From contig NZ_JMLE01000012.1 in assembly GCF_000685965.1 (NCBI RefSeq), positions 1 to 64,000 on the forward strand: 64,000 nucleotides of DNA, read 5' to 3'. Within the stretch, counting starts at the first letter, position 1; the number at the start of each line of letters is the position of its first letter. Shown in pieces: positions 1 to 8,914 of the stretch. The DNA is from Arthrobacter sp. UNC362MFTsu5.1. Lineage in GTDB: Bacteria > Actinomycetota > Actinomycetes > Actinomycetales > Micrococcaceae. The notes under the pieces are model-generated. The model was not told where the DNA came from and made no database searches. It saw nothing but the letters and a program-made list of their open reading frames with translations. Position numbers and translations under genes: made by a program.

Positions 1-1005
1 GAAGCCGGCGCCGTCGCAGCCTTCACCGCCGCCGGCACCGCCTACGCCACCCACGGCGTGCCGCTGATCCCGGTCTACGTGTTCTACTCCATGTTCGGCT
101 TCCAGCGCACCGGCGACGCCTTCTGGGCAGCCGCGGACCAAATGACCCGCGGCTTCATCATCGGCGCCACCGCAGGACGGACCACCCTCACCGGCGAAGG
201 CCTCCAGCACGCCGACGGCCACTCCCCCATCCTCGCCGCCACCAACCCGGCAGTGGTCACCTACGACCCCGCCTACGGCTACGAAATGGGCCACATCGTC
301 CGCGACGGCATCGAACGCATGTACGGACCGGCTTCCGAAGGAAACAACGGAACCGGTTCAGCTGCTGACCGCAACCTGATGTACTACATCACCGTCTACA
401 ACGAACCCATCACCCAGCCCAACGAACCGGAGAACCTCGACGTCACCGGCGTCCTGAAAGGCATTTACCGGGTGTCGGCGTCGGACGCTGAGGGTCCGAG
501 GAGCCAGATCCTGGCGTCAGGCGTTTCGGTCCCGTGGGCGCTGGAAGCCCAGCGGATCCTGGCCGAGGACTGGGGCGTCTCCGCCGACGTCTGGTCCGTC
601 ACGTCCTGGAACGAGCTCCGCCGTGACGGCCTGGCGGCCGAGGAGGAGGCCTTCCTGAACCCCGGCGAACCGGCCCGGATCCCCTTTGTAGCCCAGCAGC
701 TGGCCGATGCGCAGGGCCCCGTGGTGGCGGTCTCGGACTACATGAAGGCCGTCCCGGACCAGATCCGGCAATTCCTGCCGCATCAGTTCGCCTCGCTCGG
801 CGCGGACGGCTTCGGCTTCTCCGACACCCGCGCCGCGGCCCGCCGCTTCTTCAAGAACGACACCCACTCCATCGTGGTGAAGACGCTGCAAATGCTCGCG
901 GCGAGGGGCGACGTGGAGGAGGGCGCGCCGTCGTACGCCATGGACCGCTACAAGCTCCTGGACGTCAACGCCGGGACCACCGGCGGAGCGGGCGGCGACG
1001 CCTGA
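1..1005 (+). CDS. aceE: Pyruvate dehydrogenase E1 component, homodimeric type (3' part)
   Basis: The visible 334 residues are the C-terminal part of the AceE-type E1 subunit, which decarboxylates pyruvate with thiamine diphosphate and hands the acetyl group to the lipoyl domain of E2. The frame is open from base 1, so the gene starts upstream of the window; the family is about 900 residues long, so roughly two thirds are missing. Visible signatures are [15 protein letters not shown] and the loop GLQHADGHS, whose histidine is catalytic in the E. coli enzyme, followed by the transketolase-type C-terminal domain up to TGA at 1003-1005. A long hairpin follows the stop. Its product would meet the pyruvate made by the malic enzyme at 20896, but the genes are far apart and the link is metabolic inference only. 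Confidence 0.96.
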   Translation, partial: EAGAVAAFTAAGTAYATHGVPLIPVYVFYSMFGFQRTGDAFWAAADQMTRGFIIGATAGRTTLTGEGLQHADGHSPILAATNPAVVTYDPAYGYEMGHIVRDGIERMYGPASEGNNGTGSAADRNLMYYITVYNEPITQPNEPENLDVTGVLKGIYRVSASDAEGPRSQILASGVSVPWALEAQRILAEDWGVSADVWSVTSWNELRRDGLAAEEEAFLNPGEPARIPFVAQQLADAQGPVVAVSDYMKAVPDQIRQFLPHQFASLGADGFGFSDTRAAARRFFKNDTHSIVVKTLQMLAARGDVEEGAPSYAMDRYKLLDVNAGTTGGAGGDA

Positions 1006-1017
1006 CCTGCGAATCCA

Positions 1018-1068
1018 CATGACAGATGACGGCAGTGTTCCCGCGGCACACTGCCGTCACCTGTCATG
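1018..1068 (+). terminator. Hairpin terminator after aceE
   Basis: Inverted repeat with arms CATGACAG and GACGGCAGTGT, separated by a two-base mismatch, around a 9-base loop. It begins 13 bases after the aceE stop. There is no T-tract, as is common for high-GC actinobacterial terminators. Confidence 0.75.
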
Positions 1069-1088
1069 TCGCTGGATAGGCTGGGGCG

Positions 1089-1700
1089 ATGGCTGACTCA
1101 CTGGAACCGCGCACGACGGCGGTGCTGCTCGCCGCCGGGGCGGGCACCCGTTTGGGACGGGGACCCAAGGCCCTGCTGCCGTTCCGCGGCGGCACCCTGG
1201 TGGAAGTGCTCGCCGGGGTTCTGCTCGACGGCGGCTGCCGCGAGGTCGTGATCGTCCTCGGCGCCGACGGGGCGGGAGTCGCAGAAACCGCGGATCTGGG
1301 CCGTTATACCGTCGTCGAAAACCCCGATTGGGAGTCCGGGATGGGCGGTTCGTTCCGCGTAGGTGTGGGGGCTGCGCCAGCCGGGGACCACGTGCTGATC
1401 GCGCTTGTCGACCAGCCCGGCCTGACTCCGGAAACGGTGTCCCGGCTCTTGGCAGCGCACCGGCCGGGCCGGGTGACTGCCGCCGCCTACCGCGCGCCGG
1501 ACGGGTCCCTGGAACGGGGTCATCCGCTGCTGCTGGACGCCGCCTTGCGTACCGAAGCGGCGGAATCAGCAAGGGGCGACGCCGGCGCACGGTTCTTCCT
1601 CAAGGCGCACCCGGAACTTATCGACCTGGTGGACTGCAGCGACCAGTCCGGCGGCGACGACCTGGACTCAACGGACCAGCTGGGGCTGCTCGGCCAATAG
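1089..1700 (+). CDS. MobA/MocA-like molybdenum cofactor nucleotidyltransferase family protein
   Basis: A 203-residue NTP transferase (NTP_transf_3 type). The N-terminal nucleotide-binding signature is LAAGAGTRLGRGPKALLPF (residues about 13-31), and LVDQPGL near residue 105 matches the metal-binding aspartate motif of MobA/MocA proteins. MocA attaches CMP to molybdopterin to make the dinucleotide cofactor used by xanthine dehydrogenase-family enzymes. A xanthine dehydrogenase and its XdhC maturation factor lie at 3470-8696 on the other strand, which supports a cofactor role, though the gene is not in that operon. MobA (GMP transfer) or an unrelated sugar-nucleotide role cannot be excluded by reading alone. 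Confidence 0.8.
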   Translation: MADSLEPRTTAVLLAAGAGTRLGRGPKALLPFRGGTLVEVLAGVLLDGGCREVVIVLGADGAGVAETADLGRYTVVENPDWESGMGGSFRVGVGAAPAGDHVLIALVDQPGLTPETVSRLLAAHRPGRVTAAAYRAPDGSLERGHPLLLDAALRTEAAESARGDAGARFFLKAHPELIDLVDCSDQSGGDDLDSTDQLGLLGQ

Positions 1701-1732
1701 CCCCGGCCGGCAATCCCCAAACCCGCATTCAC

Positions 1733-2383
1733 TCAGGCCCGCACCCCGGCCGCGAGCAGCTCCTCCAATCCGCGCTTGAACCCGGACCGGCCGCCGTGTG
1801 CGGGATGCCTGATCTTCGGCACGTCCAGTCCGGACCGTTGCAGGCTGCGGTGCGCCACGTTGCCCACTGCCACCACGGTTTCAATGGGAAACAGCTCCGT
1901 CAGCGCCTGCCAAAACGGAGTCCCCAGGATTGCCTCGGCGGCCGTGGGCGTCCGGTTGGACAGGGGACGCCCGGGTACGTGGGTGTGCCACGGGCAGGCG
2001 CTCCACAGCACGGGCAGGAAATCCAGCTCGGCCAGCACCTCCCACATCACCGTGGCCGTGGGCTCCGCAGGAATCCCCGCGGCATCCGGCGGCAGCACGT
2101 AGCCCTTCCCCGGACCGAACAACCCGAAGCTGTTGGCCGGGCCCTCGAACATGGTGCGGCTGGTGAAGGGAACACCGGTGATCCGCATGCCCCTGAAACC
2201 GGGAGCCTCACCCACCAGCAGCACCCTCGGACGCCGCTCCAGCATTTCGCCCAGATACAGCTCCAGGTTGCGTCGGCGCTGCGCATTTTCCGGTACGGCG
2301 TGATCGAAGAAATTGTTGCACCCCGGGCCTGTGGCCACGGCTGCGAGCCGCTCAATGAACGCCTCAACGGACCGCGTGCTCAC
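1733..2383 (-). CDS. Uracil-DNA glycosylase superfamily protein
   Basis: A 216-residue protein starting at GTG 2383, preceded by GGGGG six bases upstream; the next internal Met is too far in to be the start. The motif VLLVGEAPGFRG (about residues 54-65) corresponds to the GEAPG motif of family 4/5 uracil-DNA glycosylases, and HPAHGG near residue 195 occupies the position of the second active-site loop. The four cysteines that bind the iron-sulfur cluster in family 4/5 enzymes are not visible as a set (cysteines occur only near residues 22 and 129). The reaction would be base excision of uracil or a related base, but the substrate is uncertain. It is convergent with the MobA-like gene (33 bases between stops). 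Confidence 0.78.
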   Translation of the reverse strand: MSTRSVEAFIERLAAVATGPGCNNFFDHAVPENAQRRRNLELYLGEMLERRPRVLLVGEAPGFRGMRITGVPFTSRTMFEGPANSFGLFGPGKGYVLPPDAAGIPAEPTATVMWEVLAELDFLPVLWSACPWHTHVPGRPLSNRTPTAAEAILGTPFWQALTELFPIETVVAVGNVAHRSLQRSGLDVPKIRHPAHGGRSGFKRGLEELLAAGVRA

Positions 2384-2398
2384 ACTAGCCCCCGCCCA

Positions 2399-2463
2399 AG
2401 CGCGAACGGGCAGATAATGCCCGCAAACCGCCGGTTTGGGGTCATTATCTGCCCGTTCGCGCT
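2399..2463. repeat. Palindromic repeat, AGCGCGAACGG family (copy 1)
   Basis: Perfect 21-base inverted repeat: the left arm begins AGCGCGAACGGGCAGATAAT and the right arm is its exact complement ending CCGTTCGCGCT. The inner bases form a second small stem, CAAACCG/CGGTTTG. Two further intergenic elements (17159 and 19803) have the same outer arm with different inner arms. It sits between the aldo/keto reductase stop and the UDG gene start, so it may also end transcription. Confidence 0.85.
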
Positions 2464-2478
2464 CAAGTGAGTGACCGG

Positions 2479-3462
2479 CTACCAGCGCGGGTGGATCGAC
2501 TCGCGGAAGTAGCGGTCGTAGATTTCGTGGACGCCGACGTCGAACGTTGCGTCAATGCCGCTGACGGCCGCGGCGGCGGCATTGGAGCGGGCCTGTTCCA
2601 CGTTGCGCGCGCCGGGGATCACCGTGCTGACGCCGTCCTGCGCAGCGATCCAGGCGATCGCCGCCTGGGCGGTGCTGACGCCGTCGGGTACCAGTTCCTC
2701 GAACTCGGCCACCGCCTTGAGTCCCTGCCCGAAGTCGACGCCGGAGAAGGTCTCCCCGACGTCGAACGCGGAGCCGGTGCGGTTGTAGTTCCGGTGGTCG
2801 TCCGCCGCGAAGGACGTGTCCGCGGTGTACTTGCCGGAGAGCAGGCCCGAGGCGAGCGGGACCCGGGCAATGATGCCCACCCCGGCTGCCTCGGCCGCGG
2901 GCAGCACTTCGTCCAGCGGCTTGAGCCGGAAGGCGTTGAGGATGATCTGCACGGTGGCCGTGCCGTCGTGGCGCATGGCCTCGAGGGCTTCCTCGGTCCG
3001 CTCCACGCTGACGCCGTAGTTCCGGATGGCACCTTCGGCCACGAGCGTGTCCAGTGCGTCATAGACCTCGGCGTTGCTGTACACGGCGGTGGGCGGGCAG
3101 TGCAGCTGGACCAGGTCCAACTGCTCGACGCCCAGGTTGCGCCGGGACCGGTCGGTCCACTCGCGGAAGTTGGCGAGGTTGTAGTTCTCCGGCTGCTGCT
3201 CCATCCGGCGGCCCATCTTGGTGGCCACCGTGATGTCCAGGCCGGGGTTGTCCGCCAGGAACGCGCCGACGGCCTGCTCGCTGCGGCCGTCGCCATAGAC
3301 GTCCGCCGTGTCGAAGAACGTAACGCCCTCTTCCACGGAGGCGGCCAGGATGGCCTGCGCCTGTGCGGGGTCCACGTTGCCCCAGTCCGCCCCGAGCTGC
3401 CAGGTCCCCAGTCCAACGATGGAGACGTTCCGTCCGGTCTTGCCCAACAATCGCTTTTCCAT
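2479..3462 (-). CDS. Aldo/keto reductase
   Basis: A 327-residue NADP-dependent TIM-barrel oxidoreductase. The catalytic tetrad is visible: Asp and Tyr in FFDTADVYG, Lys in VATKMGRR and His in LVQLHCPP. The cofactor-binding segment near the C-terminus reads VSTVIPGARNVEQARSN. Start chosen at ATG 3462 (a second ATG is at 3465); longer starts would run into the xanthine dehydrogenase stop at 3470. It is the last gene of the minus-strand xanthine dehydrogenase group and is followed by a palindromic repeat. Substrate unknown; linkage to purine catabolism may be positional only. Confidence 0.92.
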   Translation of the reverse strand: MEKRLLGKTGRNVSIVGLGTWQLGADWGNVDPAQAQAILAASVEEGVTFFDTADVYGDGRSEQAVGAFLADNPGLDITVATKMGRRMEQQPENYNLANFREWTDRSRRNLGVEQLDLVQLHCPPTAVYSNAEVYDALDTLVAEGAIRNYGVSVERTEEALEAMRHDGTATVQIILNAFRLKPLDEVLPAAEAAGVGIIARVPLASGLLSGKYTADTSFAADDHRNYNRTGSAFDVGETFSGVDFGQGLKAVAEFEELVPDGVSTAQAAIAWIAAQDGVSTVIPGARNVEQARSNAAAAAVSGIDATFDVGVHEIYDRYFRESIHPRW

Positions 3463-3469
3463 CATCCGA

Positions 3470-6322
3470 CTATAGGCCGTTAGCGCTCTCAAGGCGCGGA
3501 GTCAGTCCCGCTTCCTTCAGCCCCAGGTAGATCTTGTCCCGTGCGATGGGGAGCTCGGCAAACCTCACCCCCGTGGCGTTCCGGATAGCGTTGGCGAGCG
3601 CCGGGGCCACGGGATTGAACGGGCTCTCGCTCATCGATTTCGCCCCGAGCGGGCCCAGTTTGTCGCTGGTCTCGGCGAAATAGACCTCGCTGCGGGGCAC
3701 GTCCGCGAAGGTGGGGATGTGGTACTGCCGCAGGATGTCCGTGGTGACCTTCCCGCCGTCGTCCACTTTCACTTCCTCGTACAGCGCCGCGCCGAGGGCC
3801 TGCGCGATCCCGCCTTCGATCTGGCCGCGGCACTGCCGCGGGTTGACCACCACGCCGGCGTCGGCGGCCTGCACGCTCTGCAGGATCTTCAGTTCGCCGG
3901 TGCCGGTGTTGACTGCCACCCGGAAACCCTGGACGTTGAACGCCACCGATCGCGGTGTCCCGCCCCAGTGCCCCTCGGTGGCGAGCTCGACGCCGGCGGC
4001 TTCGGCGGCGTCGAAAATATCCGTCAGCGGCACCCGGGCTCCTTCGCACACCACGGCGTCCTCCTCCAGCACGACGCCGGAGGCCTGCACCTGGCGGATG
4101 CCCGCGGCGAACGCCCGGATCCGGATGGCGAGTTCTTCCGCCGCAGCCAGCGTGGCCTTGCCGGCCACCACGGTTCCGGCGGAGCCGAAGGCGCCAGTAT
4201 CGTGCTGCACCAGGTCGGTGTCCGACTGCCGCACCGTGATCCGCCCCGCTGTCGTGGACAGCGCGGTGGCCGCGAGCTGCGCGTGCACGGTGGTGGTGCC
4301 GTTGCCGAATTCGGCGGTCCCGACGTCGGCGGCGTACGTTCCGTCTTTGAGGAGCCGGAGCCTGGAGTGGGCAAAGTGGCCGCGCGGCGGGACCGTGTCG
4401 ATCATGGACAGCGCAGTCCCCTCCCCCGTGACCCAGTCCGGGCCCAGGTCATCGAGGCCGGCGGCCCGGTACCGCTCGAGTCCGCGGGCTAGGGCGTCCT
4501 GGACCAGGCTGGTGCACTGGTCCAGGCCGTAGCTGCCGTAGTGCACGTCCTCTTCCGGTTCGGAGTGCGTGGAGAGCATGTCGTCGCCTTCGAGGACCAT
4601 GTTGCGGCGGCGGAACTCCAGCGGATCCATCCCGATTCCGGTGGCGAGCTCGTCGATGCCGGACTCGATGGCGAAGATCATCTGGCTCAGCCCGTAGCCG
4701 CGGAACGCCCCGGACGGCACCGTGTTGGTGTACACCGCGTGGGCGTCCACCTTCTTGTTCGCGCACTTGTACACGCCCAGGGATTCGCCGCAGCCGTGGA
4801 ACATCACGCCCGGGGCGTGGTTGCCGTAGGCGCCGGTGTTGGTGAGCACGTCCAGCTGCAGCGCGGTGAGCCTGCCGTCCCTGCTGGCACCGGCTTTGAG
4901 GTGGATGGTGAACGGGTGCCGGGTGGTGGCGGCCGTGAACTGTTCGGTCCGGGTGAATTCGAGCTGCACCGGTCGCTTCAGTTTCAGCGCGGCAAGGGCC
5001 ACGACGTCCTCGGTGAGCACCTCCTGCTTGCCGCCGAAGCCGCCGCCCACCCGGCCGGCCACCACGCGGATCTGCTCCTCCGGCAGGCCAAAGACCCGGG
5101 ACAGCGTGCGCCGGACCAGGAACGGGACCTGGCTGGAGGTACGGACCTGGAGCCGCCCGTCGTGGTCCACGGAGGCGATCGCGGCATGCGTTTCCAGCGC
5201 AGTATGCTGCACGCGGTGGGTCCGGTAAGTCTGTTCATGGATGAAGTCGGCCTCGGCAAACCCGGCGGCAACGCTGCCCAGTTCCGAGTGCAGCTCCGCC
5301 ACGACGTTCTGTTCGGGCCGGCTGATGCGCGCCGCGGCCGCGTCCTTTTCGCCGTGGACCGCCGGGGCTCCGGGGCGCATGGCTTCCTCCGGCGTGAAGA
5401 CCGCGTCCAGCACCTCGTACTCGACGTCGAGGGCGCGCACGCCGGCTTCCGCCGCCGCCACGGAATCGGCGACGACGGCGGCAACCTTCTGCCCGATGAA
5501 CCGGACGACGTCGTCCAGGACGCGCGTATCGTCCGGATCGTCGGTGTACAGCTCGTGCTGGGCCGTGGAGAACAACTGCGCCGGCGCGTCCTCATGGGTG
5601 AAGACGGCCACCACTCCCGGGATCTCCAGTGCGGCAGTTGAGTCGATGGACAGCACCCGGGCATGGGCGTGCGGCGACCGCGCGAGTTTCAGGTGCAGCA
5701 GCCCGGGCAGTTCCTCGGCGGGGACGTCCAGGGTGTAGCGGGCCTTTCCTGTCACGACGGCGAGGCTCGCCGGGGCGGGAACGTCGTCACCCAGCTGGCC
5801 CGGCTTGGGCTCCGGCTGCCCTTCGCCGGCGATCCCCGAACCGGGGCCCTTGGGGTCCGGGTGTCCTTCACGGCCGCAGACGGCGTCCTCGATGGCCCGG
5901 TATCCGGTGCAGCGGCAGAGGTTGCCCTTGAGGTTCCGGGCCAGGTTCTCCGTCTGCTCCTCGTCGAAGGTCGCGGCCGTCATCACCATGCCGGCGGTAC
6001 AGAATCCGCACTGGAATCCCTGGCGCTCCAGGAACTGCTGCTGCATCGGGTGGAGCTCGCCGGCGGTTCCGCAGGTGCCGGCGAGCCCCTCGACAGTAGT
6101 GACGGAGTGCCCCTCAGCCCGGACGGCAGGGTAGATGCAGCTGTGAACGGGAGTGCCGTCCACGTGGACCGTGCAGGCGCCGCAGTCGCCGCCGTCGCAG
6201 CCTTTCTTGACGCCGAAGTTGCCCTGCTCTCGCAGGAAGGTGCGCAGGCACTGGCCGGGACGCGGCTCGGCGTCGGCCGGGACGCCGTTGATTTCAATGG
6301 CGCGGGTGGTCTGGTTGGCCAT
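3470..6322 (-). CDS. Xanthine dehydrogenase, fused [2Fe-2S] and molybdopterin subunits
   Basis: A 950-residue protein joining two parts that are separate in many bacteria. Residues 1-150 carry both [2Fe-2S] clusters: Cys42, Cys47, Cys50 and Cys62 (plant-ferredoxin type), and Cys105, Cys108, Cys136 and Cys138. Residues from about 180 form the molybdopterin-binding domains, with GGGFGGK at 426-432. The C-terminal active-site segment reads [17 protein letters not shown]; its Glu899 aligns with the catalytic base, in a Ser-Glu rather than the usual Gly-Glu context. Expected reaction: hypoxanthine to xanthine to urate, with electrons passed to the FAD subunit encoded just upstream. The start is 2 bases after the FAD-subunit stop, indicating coupled translation. 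Purine specificity is inferred from guanine deaminase, XdhC and purine transporters alongside. Confidence 0.9.
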   Translation of the reverse strand: MANQTTRAIEINGVPADAEPRPGQCLRTFLREQGNFGVKKGCDGGDCGACTVHVDGTPVHSCIYPAVRAEGHSVTTVEGLAGTCGTAGELHPMQQQFLERQGFQCGFCTAGMVMTAATFDEEQTENLARNLKGNLCRCTGYRAIEDAVCGREGHPDPKGPGSGIAGEGQPEPKPGQLGDDVPAPASLAVVTGKARYTLDVPAEELPGLLHLKLARSPHAHARVLSIDSTAALEIPGVVAVFTHEDAPAQLFSTAQHELYTDDPDDTRVLDDVVRFIGQKVAAVVADSVAAAEAGVRALDVEYEVLDAVFTPEEAMRPGAPAVHGEKDAAAARISRPEQNVVAELHSELGSVAAGFAEADFIHEQTYRTHRVQHTALETHAAIASVDHDGRLQVRTSSQVPFLVRRTLSRVFGLPEEQIRVVAGRVGGGFGGKQEVLTEDVVALAALKLKRPVQLEFTRTEQFTAATTRHPFTIHLKAGASRDGRLTALQLDVLTNTGAYGNHAPGVMFHGCGESLGVYKCANKKVDAHAVYTNTVPSGAFRGYGLSQMIFAIESGIDELATGIGMDPLEFRRRNMVLEGDDMLSTHSEPEEDVHYGSYGLDQCTSLVQDALARGLERYRAAGLDDLGPDWVTGEGTALSMIDTVPPRGHFAHSRLRLLKDGTYAADVGTAEFGNGTTTVHAQLAATALSTTAGRITVRQSDTDLVQHDTGAFGSAGTVVAGKATLAAAEELAIRIRAFAAGIRQVQASGVVLEEDAVVCEGARVPLTDIFDAAEAAGVELATEGHWGGTPRSVAFNVQGFRVAVNTGTGELKILQSVQAADAGVVVNPRQCRGQIEGGIAQALGAALYEEVKVDDGGKVTTDILRQYHIPTFADVPRSEVYFAETSDKLGPLGAKSMSESPFNPVAPALANAIRNATGVRFAELPIARDKIYLGLKEAGLTPRLESANGL

Positions 6323-6324
6323 GC

Positions 6325-7395
6325 TCAGGCCCCTTCCTGCTGTGGCGAAGCCTGCGGTGAAGACGTTTGTTGTGGTGAACCGTGCCGGGGCGAAGCGATT
6401 TGCTGGGGCGACTTGCGCTGGGGCGGTTGTGGCTGCGGCGGCCAGAAGTCCCCGGAGACCCGGACCGGCGGAACCCCCGCAGGGGCTGCCAGTTCCGCCC
6501 TGATTTCCTCCGCGAGACGGTAGGTCATGTCCTTCCGCCAGGCGGGCAGGCCGTGGATGTCGTCGTGGTACAGCTCCGCCGGAATGGCGGCGTCGAGCGC
6601 GTCGACGAGCGCGGCCGCGGAAACCGCCGCAGAGGCCTGATCCCGCGTCGGGACACCGGCCCGCGTCGCGGCGGGAAAGCGCAGCTGCACGGGCCGCTTG
6701 GTGGCGGCGGTGACGGTGAGGACCAGGGTGCCGTCGGCGTCGAGCCTTCCGATCAGCAGCACCCCGGACCGTCCCAGGTTGCTCAGCGACAGGCGCCGGA
6801 ATGCCACCCGGGACGCCAGCGCCGACGCCGGGAGGCGGATGCTGCGCAGGAGCTCACCGGGTGCCAGGCAGTTTTTGCCGTCCCCGGTGACGAAGGCGGC
6901 CACAGGAACCGTGCGGCTGGCACCGCCCGGGCCCAGAACCGTGGCCTGGCCGTCGAGGGCGGCGCACATCGAGATCATCGGCCCGGCCGGCAACGAAGTG
7001 CAGAGGTTGCCGCCCACCGTGGACATGTTCCACACCTTGAAGGAGGCCACGAAGGAGTCGCAGCACGGCCGGATGAGGTCCAGGGCGGGCCAGGAGGCTG
7101 CCTTGTCACGGCTGGCGGAGGCGGACCCGGCGGCGGTCGCCACGGCCTCGGACTCCGGCAGGGCATAGAGTTCGGCCACCGTGCAGGTTGCCGCAAGCTC
7201 GATGCCGGCGTCCGTCACCGTGACGGCGGGCCAGCCGGCGTCGCCAAGGTCCAGCAGCCGCCGGAGCGGCTCCTTGCCGAAGGCGAGGCTCCCGTAGGAG
7301 AAGAGGACTGTCCCGCCGGCGAGCCAGGCATCGCCGTCGCGCCATTCTGCCGGGTCCTGGGTGCGGACCACGGCCTCGATGGTGTTCATGTCCAT
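6325..7395 (-). CDS. Xanthine dehydrogenase FAD-binding subunit
   Basis: A 356-residue protein of the CoxM/XdhB type. The FAD site is visible as WLAGGT near residue 25 and [13 protein letters not shown] near residue 125, followed by the CO dehydrogenase flavoprotein C-terminal domain. It takes electrons from the iron-sulfur clusters of the subunit encoded downstream and passes them to an acceptor. ATG 7395 has AGGAG five bases upstream; an alternative ATG at 7389 overlaps the xdhC stop as ATGA. The last 30 or so residues are an unusual low-complexity tail rich in Pro, Gln and Ser with repeated SPQQ units, apparently grown from short DNA repeats, and are not part of the normal fold. Confidence 0.9.
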   Translation of the reverse strand: MDMNTIEAVVRTQDPAEWRDGDAWLAGGTVLFSYGSLAFGKEPLRRLLDLGDAGWPAVTVTDAGIELAATCTVAELYALPESEAVATAAGSASASRDKAASWPALDLIRPCCDSFVASFKVWNMSTVGGNLCTSLPAGPMISMCAALDGQATVLGPGGASRTVPVAAFVTGDGKNCLAPGELLRSIRLPASALASRVAFRRLSLSNLGRSGVLLIGRLDADGTLVLTVTAATKRPVQLRFPAATRAGVPTRDQASAAVSAAALVDALDAAIPAELYHDDIHGLPAWRKDMTYRLAEEIRAELAAPAGVPPVRVSGDFWPPQPQPPQRKSPQQIASPRHGSPQQTSSPQASPQQEGA

Positions 7396-8696
7396 GGGGT
7401 CTCCTGGTGTTGCGGGGTGTTGAGGTTCTGAGTTGTGACGGCCTGAAGGGGTCCGGTGTGATGAGACCCGGCGTGGATCGGGCCGGTGCCGTCCTTCAGC
7501 GATGAAGCCTGGACGGATGCACCGGCGGAGCGGCTGCGGCTGGCCACGAGTTCGGCGGTGATGGACACCGCCACTTCGGCCGGGGTGACCGCGCCGAGGT
7601 CCAGTCCGATGGGCGAATGCAGCCGGGAGAGGTCTTCGGTGCTGACTCCGGCGGCAAGCAGTGAGTCGACGCGCTGGCGGTGGCTGCGGCGCGATCCCAT
7701 GGCGCCCACGTAGGCCAGGTCCAGGCCCAGCGCTGTGCGGAGCAGCGGAATGTCAAACTTGGGATCATGGGTCAGGACGCACGCCACGGTCCGGGCGTCG
7801 ATCCGTCCGGCCGCTGCTTCCTCGGCCAGGTACCGGTGCGGCCAGGCGGTGACCACCTGCTCCGCACCGGCGAACCGTGCCTGGCTTGCGAAAGCCGGCC
7901 GGGCGTCGCACAGGGTCACGTGGTAGCCGAGCAACTGTGCGGCGGGCAGCAGGGCGGCACCGAAGTCGTTGGCGCCGAAGATCAGCAGCCGGGCGGGTGG
8001 CAGCCGGCTCTCCACCAGCAGGGTGATCGGTTCCGGGCCGGTGGCCGGGCCGGTCCCTGCTTTTTGTGGCACGGTTGTGCCGGAAAGGCACCCCTCCGGC
8101 GGGGCAAGCCGCACCAGGCCGGTGCGCCCGCCGCGCAGTAGCGGTTCCAGCTGGGCAGCAGCAGCCCGTGCCAGGCGTCCGGCCTCCGGCGCACCGGTGG
8201 AGGCCAGCCCCAGCAACGCTGCAAGTTCGGCCGAAGAATCCGCCCGGAAGCTTGCCGGATCCGGGATCACGACGGCGCCGCCCCCGTTGGCGTCCACCCG
8301 CCGGATCAGCGCGAGGGCGCTCGCGGGTCCGGGACCGGCCAGGGTCCGCAGGTTCTCCAGCCGGAGCCCGCCGGGCGCCGAGCCCAGCGGCTCGATATGG
8401 ATCTCCAGCTCACCGCCGCAGGTCAGCCCGACGGCGAACGCGTCCTCGGCGCTGTAGCCGAAAAACTCACGGCGCGTGCCGCCGTCGTGCATTGCCTGCA
8501 AAGCCGCCTCCACCACGGCGCCTTCAACGCAGCCGCCGGACAGGCTGCCCAGCACGTCGCCGGCCTCGGACACGAGCATGGACGTGCCCAGCGGCCTCGG
8601 CACGGATCCGCCGGCGCCCACCACGGTGGCCACTGCGCAGCGCTGGCCGGTAACGGCCGGCTGCCACTCCCTGAGTGAGGGCATCAGATCCAACAT
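7386..8696 (-). CDS. xdhC: XdhC/CoxI family molybdenum cofactor insertion protein
   Basis: A 436-residue protein of the XdhC family, which binds the molybdenum cofactor, helps sulfurate it and delivers it to xanthine dehydrogenase. The N-terminal XdhC/CoxI domain has VVGAGGSVPRPLG (about 25-37) and the conserved cysteine segment LSGGCVEGAV; a second cysteine lies in GLTCGGELEI. The C-terminal Rossmann domain has FGANDFGAAL and the motif YVGAMGSRRSHRQR. ATG 8696 has GGGAG eight bases upstream. It leads the XdhC, FAD subunit, Fe-S/Mo subunit operon and overlaps the next gene by 10 bases. The C-terminal tail after about residue 395 is low-complexity. Confidence 0.92.
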   Translation of the reverse strand: MLDLMPSLREWQPAVTGQRCAVATVVGAGGSVPRPLGTSMLVSEAGDVLGSLSGGCVEGAVVEAALQAMHDGGTRREFFGYSAEDAFAVGLTCGGELEIHIEPLGSAPGGLRLENLRTLAGPGPASALALIRRVDANGGGAVVIPDPASFRADSSAELAALLGLASTGAPEAGRLARAAAAQLEPLLRGGRTGLVRLAPPEGCLSGTTVPQKAGTGPATGPEPITLLVESRLPPARLLIFGANDFGAALLPAAQLLGYHVTLCDARPAFASQARFAGAEQVVTAWPHRYLAEEAAAGRIDARTVACVLTHDPKFDIPLLRTALGLDLAYVGAMGSRRSHRQRVDSLLAAGVSTEDLSRLHSPIGLDLGAVTPAEVAVSITAELVASRSRSAGASVQASSLKDGTGPIHAGSHHTGPLQAVTTQNLNTPQHQETPWT

Positions 8697-8914
8697 TGCT
8701 GCACTCCCTTTTCCTGTGCGGCGATGGTGTCCATATTCTCGTTCCTATCCTGCGCCGGGGGAAGCACCGGCAGTTGTTGCGCCTGCGTCAGTTTCGTTGC
8801 AGTTTTCGCTGCGGTTTGGTGGACCGGCATTTTGGTGGACCGGGGCCGGCCCCATCTGCCTGCCCCGGTCCGGTCTAAGGGTGTTCCTACGCGCGGGTTC
8901 CTGCGCCCGGAGTG

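Noticed and set aside
8697-8914. Small genes in the gap between the purine permease and xdhC
   Set aside because: Short open frames there lack ribosome-binding sites and have no coding character; the gap is treated as non-coding.
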